A stretch of DNA of 64,000 bases, taken from Anas platyrhynchos (lineage: Eukaryota; Chordata; Aves; Anseriformes; Anatidae). The translations under genes were made by a program, and so were the position numbers. Location: NCBI RefSeq assembly GCF_047663525.1, contig NC_092597.1, positions 18,126,501 to 18,190,500 of the forward strand, given 5' to 3'. Positions 49,001-61,000 of the stretch are shown here, piece after piece (position 1 is the first letter of the stretch; each line of letters begins with the position of its first letter). Below the pieces are notes generated by a model. The model saw only the letters and a program-made list of their open reading frames with translations, had not been told where the DNA came from and made no database searches.

Positions 49001-52000
49001 TTTACAGCTGGGTTAGACTGCTGTGCAATACTGGTGTGTAATTTTATGCTAACAATTTTTCCACTGCCTTGGTTATCAGAAACCTTTATCTTCAAAGGGA
49101 CACTGGACTTCTCTTTCTGGCTTCTCCCTGCATGGCTCACATCAGTGTTCCCAAGCAGGACTGAACTGACTTGAGCCAAGCAAGATGCAGCCCTCCACCT
49201 TCTGTGCCCAAGAACACTTTCTCTCTGCTCGCAGCATGTGAAGAAGTCACAAAGCTCTTTGGTCCACCAGCTCTTGCCAAGACCACATTTCCCTCTGCCA
49301 GCTGAGATGCAGTCCATGGGGAAATTCCCTGCTTGCTTCTCTTCTAACGACACAGGACTTGACTTACACCTGGATTTGCAGCAGCATGAAGGACACAGTA
49401 CCTATTGCAAGGCCCCTCTCCCCCCGCCACCCTCCAGGCAGGCTTTGCTATGAAAGGCTGACCCTCACATCCTCCTAACAGACCTTCTCTCCTGCGCCAC
49501 GTCCTGGGACCTTCCACCTCTCTGCAGGAGGACACACCTCCCTTCTGCTTTGCTGGAGGGGAGAACGAAGGGGAGTCTGGTTATAAGCCTTGCCCAAGGT
49601 TGCACAGGTTGTGAACAGAAGAACTGGAGATGAAACCCAGGTTTCATGCCTCCTGGCCCACAGCTGAACAAACACACCCTGCTTTCTTTTCCCCAAATCT
49701 CCCAAGAACCTATAACTATTGAGTTATAATCTCATTCAACAGGGGTTATTTCTAGAAAAACAACAACAATGACAAACACCAAAAAACAACAAAAACAGGG
49801 TGCAAGGGGGAGTGCTGGGCAGCGAGCAGCCTGAGGTTGTCCCATTCATCACTGCGACAGAGCGAGGCACAGCCCTAACCAACCCTCTCCAGCCCTCAGT
49901 GTGAATGTATTTGTCATTATGATGACAAGGCCCGTTGAGAGCTTTGCAGCTTTCCAATAGCTGGGAAAATCTCCACATACTTCTCATGTCTGACTGTCTG
50001 GAGCTAACACTGCTCCTTTAATGCAGGAGGTCAGATGGGGTCCAGCGATCCCAGTGCTGAGACAGACACTAGCACAGCAAAACTGGCTGTATTGGGAGTG
50101 TGAGAGAGACCACAGAGAAAGGAATTTGAGGACAGGGAAGTTTCTGATGACTAGGGCAAAGAAAGCGAGCATTGGGAAGCAGCCAACTATGCAGCTGAAA
50201 TAAATATTCACTAATTAGCTTGGGAGAGACTTAATTGCAGGAATAACACATGCAGTTGTATGTGGAACACAAATGCATGGAGAACGCAGCCAGGAGAGAA
50301 GGTGCTGGATTCAGCAATATTCTTGTCCATTTGCAAATGCAGCAGCACGAGGAGGCTCCTGCTGGAAGATAACTGAAGAATGAAGAACAGAGCTGCGGAC
50401 ACTTCAGTAAGAAGATCATGAAGAAACTAATCTAACAAGAAAAATGCTTTCATGTGGCATAGAAATGCAGAAGGAAGAATGATTTAAAAAAACATGGAGA
50501 GAGAGAAGCAAAGAGTTCAGATGTTTAATCCTCATATAGCTGTGGGGTCTCAACAACTACCATTCTACCTGTACCTATGCTTTTTTCTTAATCCGATATT
50601 TAATTTATCTATTGGTATTGCAGAAGAGCAGGGAAATCCAAATTCACCAGCTGCTGAAGTCCTTCAGAAGCAAGAGAACTTGATGACATTAAATATCATT
50701 AACAAATGGTGCTGTGTGCACATGTAACTACTCACACTTGGACGCGTTCATCTGATGACTGTCAAATCCTCCAAAAGTTTCTGCCCTTCTAGGAAGAGAG
50801 ATGGGGCCAACTCCTTCTTGGTCAATGGTGGTGCTGACCTGCTGCCCGAGCGCACAGCCCAAGCTCCTGTTTACCAGGTCTTGTAGCAGTTCAACTGAGA
50901 GGATAAAAAGCAGAAATATCTCTGTTAAAGACCACCTCAGGCTTCTGAGCTATTTTCATCCCTACCTTCACATGCTTTTGTATACTAAGAACTCATGTTT
51001 CTACGACAATGACATGAACAGTACGTGCCCCCCCTGCAAAAACTCACTCTGACAACAGCATTTAGTAATTTTTACCCTTTCCAAAAATCACACTGAAAAG
51101 TTCCTCAAGTTTTCATGTAACCTTGCCAACAGACTGGCTTGTTCCTTGCAGGTACTGAAAATGCCTGCTGGAATCTGAGTCCCCTTCAATCCTTGCTTTG
51201 CCTGAAGCACAACAAAATACAGTATGGTCCGCTTTTCACACAAGTATGAAATCCTGGGCTGCCCCGATCCCAGCTCAGATTCAATGCAGGGTTGTTCACT
51301 GTGCTAAGACTTCTTTTCTGCCTTCTTTCAACAGCCACCAATACCTGCTTCTTTTCCTGATCCTCATTACCTGTCCCTGACACAATACTGTAAGCAGCAA
51401 TATCTCCTGATCTACGTTATTATTCTTTCACTGGGAATAAGAAGGTTTCCTCTGCAAAAATGGTGTTTGAGAATTGATGTATTCACTGAAGGCAGGCGTA
51501 CTGGTTACCGTAACTAATGTGTTACACTGACTTGCTCACCTTCATTTATTGCAGTTTTCATAATGGCCTCGCCTTTTGGTGCCTCTTCAGTGTTGGCTCT
51601 GAAGAGCAGTCTGGAGCCTGGCATGTCCTCTTGAGCAGAGGTGTCTGCCATGTCCCTGAAGATCTTGGTCTTTTCCTCCAGCAGGACGAGGATCTGCTTA
51701 TCCTTCTGATGAAGTTGTTCTGTGGGGGTGAACAGAAAACGGAGATGAAGACAGAAAATAAAAGCTTCAGCAAGGAAGCAGAGTGATTCCTGAGATATTG
51801 GCCCCATCTAGTGGAACCTGATGACACAACTGTGCCATGGCTCGATCTTGCACAGCAACAGCACCCATCAGGCTCAGAAAATTCTAATGCAAACAAGGTG
51901 AGGTGTAAACAGGGATTGCAACTATTTGCTGGATTCAGGGTCCTCATCGTTCTCAAAGAAGTCATAGCTCAACCATGCATATGAAAAAGAGTCACAAAAT

Positions 52001-55000
52001 CTGACATGACAACTGATGTAATTTTTTTCAGAACAATTTTCAAGCTCTCCCCTTCTGTCCCAGGCAGTTTCCAGGTTCCTACCTTTCAGTGCCCTGACTC
52101 TCGTGTCTGACACTTTCTTTTCAAACTCAGATTCACAAGGGACTCCTTCATCTTCATCCTTATCCCTGGATGGGAGAGAGACACATCTCAATAAGTACCA
52201 GGACACGACTACTTGTATCACCCGCCTTTCCAGAGCAGCTTGGTAGCTTACATTGTGTATATTGTGTCTTGAATGATCTCTTTCCACCCGTTACGCTCTT
52301 CTTTGGAGCTGGCATGCACTTCCACCATTTCAGGATCTTTTACACCCATGCTGATCAGGAACAAACCCTTCTCTTCGTGAGCCACTTCTCGTACAATCAG
52401 CTTCTTCAGAGAGATCACAGTGGATTTCTGGTCCTTCAGATGGAAAGAAATGGGTGAGGAGGGCAAAAAGTTAGATATGAACTAACATTCAGAAGGTCCC
52501 ATTACCAATACAGCTGCCTCTCTCAGGTTGTAAACATTATTTGAAGCTACTGGCTAATTAAAAATTATAGCATTTTGACAGGGTCACACAACGGGGAAAG
52601 GCTTGTTTTCCTCCATTATTCCTCCAGAAAAAGCAATTTCACCTTGTTCTATTTCAACAGGGAAGTAATTTAAAATTGAATTTGTGGTTTTGCAAACTCT
52701 ACCATATTTTGCTCTATCTCCAGCAGACCTTTGATCTCATCTACTCCCGCCCACACTCTCTACTCTGTCATTAGTATCACAGCTCCGTAAACTTAGTGAA
52801 GCTTGCTAGCAGCTGCTTACACACCTTATCATCACAATCTTTCCGTAGGACGGAATAACACCTTATTTTCAAACCCCACAAAACCCCTCCTGTTCTTAGA
52901 AGCTCATAGTTGACTCCTGCGATGGACCAGACCTGTACATAAAAGGATGTTTATTGTGTGCTATGGTTGGTCTCTGTGTAATCAGCCTGCCTAGGTTAAA
53001 ATGTCCCTTTGCTTCTGGGTCACCACCACGAGTGAGCACCTCTGTGCATTTTACAGGATGCTACACTCAGGTGATTTGGTATCAGCCCTCTCTATGTAGG
53101 GCCCTGCATTTGTGCAGCTCATTGATGGAACTAGAATAACAGATTATCAGCTTTCAAAATGTTCAAAGGGTAAAAAGGACACAACATTTACCTAGTCTAA
53201 ACCAAGTCTGCAAGATACAGCCAAAACAGACCCAATGAGGTACCAGACTTTCTCTAGCAGGTCAGTGTGTCTAGTCTTTAGGAGGCTTGCCTTCAAAAGT
53301 GAGTGGTTTTCGTTTCTTGAATTACAAATATGTTCTTCTGACAAAGCTTATTTGTAAGCTTTACTACTGAATTTACTGCAGTGGTATTCCCTGCCCTCCA
53401 CAGCGGTTCATAATAGGACATCAGCTTCTGCTAAGATTTGTTTTTACAATGTTTATGTTATCCCCTTACTTCTCCTTCCCCCCGGATCACTGCTTCAGTT
53501 TGCTCAGACTGAAAATGAGTACGTGTATCGAGTGGCAGGCAGATTTTCAAGGCCAATTATCAGCAATGCCAAGGCACTGCAGAAATCAACGTGAGTGGGG
53601 GAAGTGGGGAAAAAAGACATGCTTTCCAATCACAAAGAAAGGAGCCTGCTCAACAGTTATAAGCAGGAAAACAAGGCTGTTTAGCAGGCAACGGCTGGCT
53701 TTACCGAGTAACACATATCAAGGGTCTCTCTCACAGGAAAGCAAGGGGGAAGAAAAGGTTGAAGCCTTACCAGTGAGGCAAAGACATATTTCTGGTCCTT
53801 CTCCTGCAGGAATATGAGCATGTCAGAGAGGAGAACAGCCTGGACTTCTGCAGAAGGAAAAGAATACCAATATAAGCATGCGACACACTCCTAAACAGAT
53901 TTATTTTTTAATAACACCAGTGCTGTGGCCGCTGGGGAGCGTGAGGGCTGGTTTTGGGTCAGCCTGCAGTGCTGCTCGATCTGCTGGTTGGCAGGCACTG
54001 CTCCTGGACAGGCCGTGCTGCTGTGCAACGCCGAGCTGCCCTAGGAAACATGCAGGGCCTTCACCTCGGTGGGAGGGCTCCTCTCCAGCCACAAGCTTCC
54101 TAACAGGTAGGACACGGTGTAACAGCAAAAGCGAGTGACGTTTACTGAGTAGAAGCGCTGTTTTCTCAGACAATCAATATTTTAGCCCTTGAGCAAAGTA
54201 TCTGCACAGGAAGATTGGGGTTTTATGGTTCTCTTGATGAGTAGTTTGGGGAGTGTAAATTATCATGCAACAACAACATTTGTCAGCTGCAGTTTCTTTC
54301 CCAGGAAATACTGACTTCAGGAGCCACCACTAATTCTGCTCGCAGACAAATACAAGCCTTGCTGACTCCAAGGGGAGCCAACATAGCCCTGCATGAGATG
54401 CAGGACCTGGCTTTCTTTCATGGGAAAAGGAAGTGTAATATCAAGCAAAGTGAGGATCTTAAATCAGAATACAGGCTTTTCCCAAAGTACGCATACAGCC
54501 TTCCAAGTCTCCTAATGACATATCATGAAGTTGCACTGTAACTACCAAGCATTAGGCCCCACCCATACCCCTCAGCACAAAGAGTTTTTGTGTAATGTAC
54601 TTGGGAAATCTTGTGACAGACAGGAAGCAAACCAAAAAGTGAAGTCATCCCATGGGTTCTTCCCTTCCATTCTGTTTTGGGAAGACAGGATCCTTTTCAG
54701 AAAAAAAAAAAAAAAAAAAAAAAAAGATCCACCAAACTTTAATCAAAGCTGCAAAATGAACTCAAAGCTCTGGGAGGTTTGAATAAGTCAGCTGTTGACT
54801 CTGTTCTTCTCTATCACTGTATTTTCTGCGCACTCTGCAAAAGGGGAAACACTAAAAACATCCAAGAAAAGTTCTAAATTTCTCTCTCTGCTCCACTTAA
54901 AATACCACAAAATAGCCTAAGTATCGGAACCAGCTGTTCTCCTACGGGGCTCTGCTGCTTGTCTGTAGGACCTGCTTTCCCTGGGAGCTTGCACTACAGA

Positions 55001-58000
55001 CCGAGGCATTTCTATGACTTATAAATGCAAATGCAGCCTGTACTTATCAAAAGATTTCACAATCACAGCAGAAGTTGCTTAATCCACCATTTAAAATCAA
55101 TAGGAATCTTGGGAGCCTGGAAACCATCTGTAAACTTCCTGTTTCCAAAACCTCAAAATAAATCCTATCTGATCTGGAATTTCGCCTATCACTGCCTCAC
55201 TGCCCAGCACATCACCAGACTATGCATCTCCATTCATTCCCAAGTACCATGCTGTAATCAGCTGATGCTGGGAGCAAAAAGGAATCAGCTGCAAGAAAGA
55301 AAGCCCAGCCTTCCTGCTGAGCCCTAAGAAAGCTCTGCCTGCTTAGAAGATTTAGTGCTCAACTCAGTAAAGAACTTCAGTGCCATGTCGAGAACTTTAG
55401 AGCACAGCACTTTAGAAAAACTGTTTCCATGCAATGATAAACAAAAAGCAATTCAAGAAAACATAGACACACACGTAACCAAGCAAGAGGCAGCTGCAGG
55501 GCCACCAGAGCCTCCCCAGCCTCTCCTGAGCAGCTTGCATCAAAAGCAATAAATGCCCGGGACACCTGAAGGCCTAGTGAAACTGGGATAGGTAACGCTG
55601 AGCCTGGGCAGCAAAGGAGATACAGGGCTGCTGGCGGGTAGAGTCACCAGGAAGCTGAGGCTGGGTTTCGTATTCAGCAAGCACGCTTCCTGGAATCGCT
55701 GTACATGCGTATTTTGCCACAGAGATCTGACTCACTGCTCCAGACAACTGCAGCCCCAGCATCCTCCTGGCCCAAAGACTGCCCGAGCACCTCACTGCAG
55801 CCTGCATCTTCCACAGGTGTCTGGTAACCAGGTGGAAAAGCAGCTATCAGTCACCTCAGAAACAGCACAAGGTGTTGGAAAAACTGCGATGGAAACAGAG
55901 TATGCAGCACGGGGAAAGCTGCTGTCAAAACCTCTCATAGCAGACGAACAGGTAAGCATTGGAGATGCCAGTCCGAGGAGCAATCCTACAAAGAGGGAAG
56001 GCAATCTGTGGCCCCTGCAGCAGACTTACCTTTTAACCGTCCAGCTGCATTTTTCAGTGAAACAGGCCCATCTCGGATGAGCTTCCGATGTCGCAAGTCC
56101 TCTCTTGCAAACATCTGACCGCTCTTCATCCTCATGATGGACTTGCTATCTGTCCGGTTGTAAATCTCATCAAGACGTGTTTTCTTTTCATAGTTGCTGA
56201 CTTTGCTATTGACTGCAGCAATCACATCTTTAACAAGGTTTAATGACTGAGTCAGGTCTTCATGTTCCACTTCATTTTCTTTGAAAACAGAGAGAGAAAC
56301 ATCTCCACTTGAGTTCATCCTCGTGGACTCTTAACTTCCCAGTTTTACTTCCTTCCCTCCTTCATGTTCTCCCTCCCAAATTCCTGCATTATAACTTTTT
56401 AATATTTTCCCATGTCAGGTTGCATTTCCCCCCCTAAAGAAAGCTTCACAAAACCTTTCACATGGAGGGCTGAGGTTGGAGGCTGTTCCAATACACTTTG
56501 TATACAAGACAGTAGATATGAAATACACAAACCAACCACATATTTTAGCCATTACACAGAAAAAGCAAACTGGGAGACTTTGTACTCTAAGCATGTTGCT
56601 CCATAATTAGCTAAAGACAGACATATCAACCAAACCAAGGCACCTGAACAACTAATCCTAACCAGAGATATAAAACTCAAGTTATCTCAATACAGCAGTG
56701 TGAGACAATAATGATTAGATTAGTCAGCCAATCATAAGAAAATTAACTTCAGTGGATAAGGATCCAGGAAATTTACACTGGATGAGTAAATACAGACTTA
56801 GAAAAGAGGAACTGGTCCTACCTTTGGTGTACTGCAGTATCCTTTGTAACAGGACTGGGTATTTTGTGATTCTTTGTGTTACCAGCAAGATACATTCAGA
56901 AATCCCAAGACGTCTCACCAGGGAGCTGCTCATTTTTTTCTAAGGAACAAAGACGAAAATTTCAATTTTGTAGCACAACGTCTATCAGAATGTAGAAAGA
57001 AAATATTTGTTTTCCTATCAACTGTCTCTCTTTTACCAGGTCCTACCTTGACAAATGCCTGAAACCTCTTGTCCTTTGAGTACAAATCTTTGAAATTATT
57101 TACTGCCTCATTGTGATGTCCGCAGAATTTGCCGTATGTTTTCTTCATTCGCTCGGCATTCTCACCAGAGAACTGAAAGACACGAGACACAAAGGTCCAA
57201 CTTCTATTGAGCTGTTTGTGCAATATCCCAGCAGTGCTTTATGAAAACAAATTAGTCCAAAGTCTTCTGAACCAACTATTTAAATCTCTAAAGATTTAAG
57301 AACTGACTTTTCAAATTCAGTTCTTAAAGAAGTAAAGAACTGACTTGTGACTTCACCACATTCACACTTAATACACAATCTGGGATTCTACCTCAACAGG
57401 GTTTAAAAGCCAAAAGAGGGCAAGGTAGATGAAAGGAGGAAAGGAGAAAACACAGATAAAGAAAAGTAAAAGGACCTACTCAAAGTTAAATATCAGGTCA
57501 GTAACTCAGCCAAGAAACACACTGTGCACATTTCACTGCCCACCTATGGGTCAAACCATTTTGAGCCTGTTACGGAATGCTACTCTCTCTCATAAAATAA
57601 ACAAAATAATTTTTCATAACTATACCTTCCTCTCAAAAAGCAAAAAGTGCTTAAAAAAGCAGCAGAGATTGTTGTGTGTGAAGTGCAAAGAGCCATCAGC
57701 TGTGATTGTCTAACAAGTAGAAGAGGAGGAGCAAGAAGACAGGAGTGCTTGGTTTCCAGCTATGCTCTAAGAAATGCAAGTTATTTTCAACAGCTTACTT
57801 GATTCACCAGGATGTCACCTATCCTCTTGATAACAAAATTCTTTTCACTTTTGTCTGCCAATGACTCCTTCTTCCTTTCCAGAATCCGCTGGAAGAAGTG
57901 ACTGTGGATATGCAGCAAGTTTTCCAGACAGGGAAAGATCTTGTCCACAATTTGCTGATCATACTGCAGTTCTTTCAACATCCCTGCACTGTATACATCA

Positions 58001-61000
58001 TTCATAATCTTCAGGGTGCGAACATGATGCATTTCTGTCTGCATTAGCTCTGCATAGGATGAGAACAGGGTCAAAAACAAGGTCACAGCAGAACACTTGG
58101 GTGTAAAGTACAAGGAAAAGCTGTCACTAGAAAGCTCTTCCAAGTGAGCTAACTGGACTTCTGTAAGTGGCATCAGAAAATTTAATGTCAGGTAATTCTC
58201 TGCCAGCCTCAACATAATTCATTTCTGCCATGCAGGATGGCTCTTGAATCAGGGAGGTGACGACTTGCTATCTAGCTGCTGTGCTGTAACTGAGCCAAAT
58301 GGGAAGAAGCGATTTCTATTATTTATTTATTTTTTGATGGATTCCAGGTAAGCAAAAGGCAGAAAGATGAAGTTTTCACAGAACACACAGTTTCTAAGAA
58401 TTTCAGGAATTAAATCTTGGCCACAAAGCAATCAAAATCAATGTTCTTAGTCACTGACTTGACGTTTCCCAAATACATTAGCATAAGTATATTAAGAAAC
58501 CATCTAAAATGAGTGAAAAATGAACATCCATGTATGCCTCACCATAAATGACATCTTGCCGTTTGACAACATCTTTGTTTTGCTGCTGTAGGAACTTGCT
58601 GTCCACTACTTGGCTCCAGGACTCTGCCTCCAACAGCTTGGAATCTAGTTCCAGGTCTCCCATCAGCTGTCCTTCATTCATGTCTGCACCTTCACAAAGC
58701 AATGTAAATGTCACGAAGATGTGGGTAACTTACCCCATTTGTGATTCCTGTCTGTTTATTTACATTTAGGCTGTCTCTCTGTTATACCACAGACATTATA
58801 CACTTTCCCCTTCACTAATACAGAAATGGTAAGATGAAATTATACCACATAAGGACTTGATTATAAAAAGCTCTTTTAAAAGCTATTTGCTAATTCACAG
58901 TTTTCATGCAGACCAAATTCTAGCTCTGATAAAAGAGAAGGGATTATTTAACATACAACGTGTAATTTGTCTTCCTTCATTTACATCAATAAAACAAGAG
59001 AACTTAGAGTTATGTAAAGGCTGTGTTGTCATGCTTAGAAAGCTAGAACTGATGCAAGTAGATCTGCAAACTACTGCATCCATCCACCTCTTTAAGAAAG
59101 ACTGCTCAATTATGGAGCAATGGGAAATTTTCTCTGTCTCCACCAGCATGGTCTTGTTTAGCCCTTATTAAATTAATATAATTCTGTTTTTTTCAGATAA
59201 ATATTGGCTAAGATGTAAGAATACTGATTATATCCTAGAAAGCCTCATGTATAAAAATAAAGTTAAGAAATTAATTTAAATGATTTCACTTTTAAAACCA
59301 CAAAACTAAGCAATAGCATTTTTCCCTCCCCACCCTGGGGAGGGAAACAAAAAAAAACCAACATATATATCAGCATGAAAAAGGTAAAGACTGTAAAATA
59401 TGTGGCTGTATGAACAGGCCAGAGGAGTAAAACAAAAGAGGAAATGTTTGTCCTCAAGCTAAATTCCAAGTAACTCAACTGTAACTGAAACCTTCTTAAT
59501 GCTTTCCCACAGTTCAACATGCTGAAGAAATTACAATGTGGGGCCTTGTTTTAGTTTATCATTCTAATATACTAACGTTACAGTAAATGCACTATAATTG
59601 TCCATTAAAGAGAAAAGCTTGTGCTGAAATGACAACATAGGTTTTCTATTTCTGGAAAGCAGCACTGAGACCTTTCTGCTGCTATAAATACCACGGGGAT
59701 GCTTTACCTTCATCAACTAGTGATTCCATGGATTCATTCACCCGGCTGATTTTATGTAAAGAGTCTGTTGACTGGGACAGAAATTTCCAAGTGTGTATTA
59801 AGCTGTCGTCATTCCCAACTCTGCAGAAGAACAGAACACAAAACATTGTTTATGATTTCAAAAAGTCAGCCACATGGCTTTTCAAGTACACAGAGGAATG
59901 CATTTTTAAACACAAGCTGAAAACCAAAGCAAGTCTTGCAAAGCTAGGTACAGAAGTGTATTTGTATTAATTATTTCCTAACAGCTACACATCAGGACTC
60001 AGAAAGCTGTAAGACCTACAGTTCTGAATGACAGTGCTTCTTCCATATGGAATTACCCCTAGGTTCTATCGTTTGGGAAGCTCCTTTTCACTCCTTTCCA
60101 TTTTACACTGTCACTTCCCATCCTCATTCTCATTGGAACAGACAGCGCAAAAATGTAATACAAAAGGCTATCCAAGAGTCTTTACTACTTGTTGCTCTGA
60201 GCAAGATCAGAAAATCCCAGTCCATGCTATAGCCCTGTTTGTACAATTGCTCAATATGCAGGTAGTATAGGAGCCATAAACGTAATTTACTTCTGTTTTT
60301 GTAATTAATTATGTATAATGCATTCCTAAATCACCATGAAGACTGCAGCTCTGTGCATCCACCCTATCATTATAGACACAAAAGTTAATGTTATACTTGA
60401 GCTGGGAAAATGTGTGCTCACCAAGCCCAAGGCAAGAATTTCTTCCTGGATCCCAGAGCATCACTCTGAAGTGACCTTGGATATAACCAGGCCAAGTCAG
60501 ATGCCTCTGACCTCATGCCACAACTAAACCTAACACAGATAATCTGATTGTGCAGAAGAAGCTGATGGTATCATACATAATACGGGCATTTCTGGTTTTG
60601 TGATCCTCTTTTGCACCTTTAACACAGATCACAGATTTATTTTAATGAGATCTGAATTTCTCCACGCTTACAGCATCAGATAATCCCCAAGTACTCACGT
60701 GCACAGGCAGAAACCTTACCCTGCAATGTTCTGTATTGAGACACTTTTTGAAAGCGCTGTAGTCTGTTGGGATCTCCTGTTATTGAATATCGAGGTGACG
60801 GTGTTTTCATCAGGAGCAAGTATTGCTGAACGAGGACGCTCCTTAGGTTGTGAACCTGCAAGGGAAGTGTCAGAGAAAAGTCAGCTCGTGCGACTGCATT
60901 GTTAGCTGCAGCAACGATGACTTAATGAAACCAGGCTTTAAAATTCACTTCCGTTTCTCTCTAGAGTTGTTGTCGGGAGATCAGTGGCTGTTAGATACAG

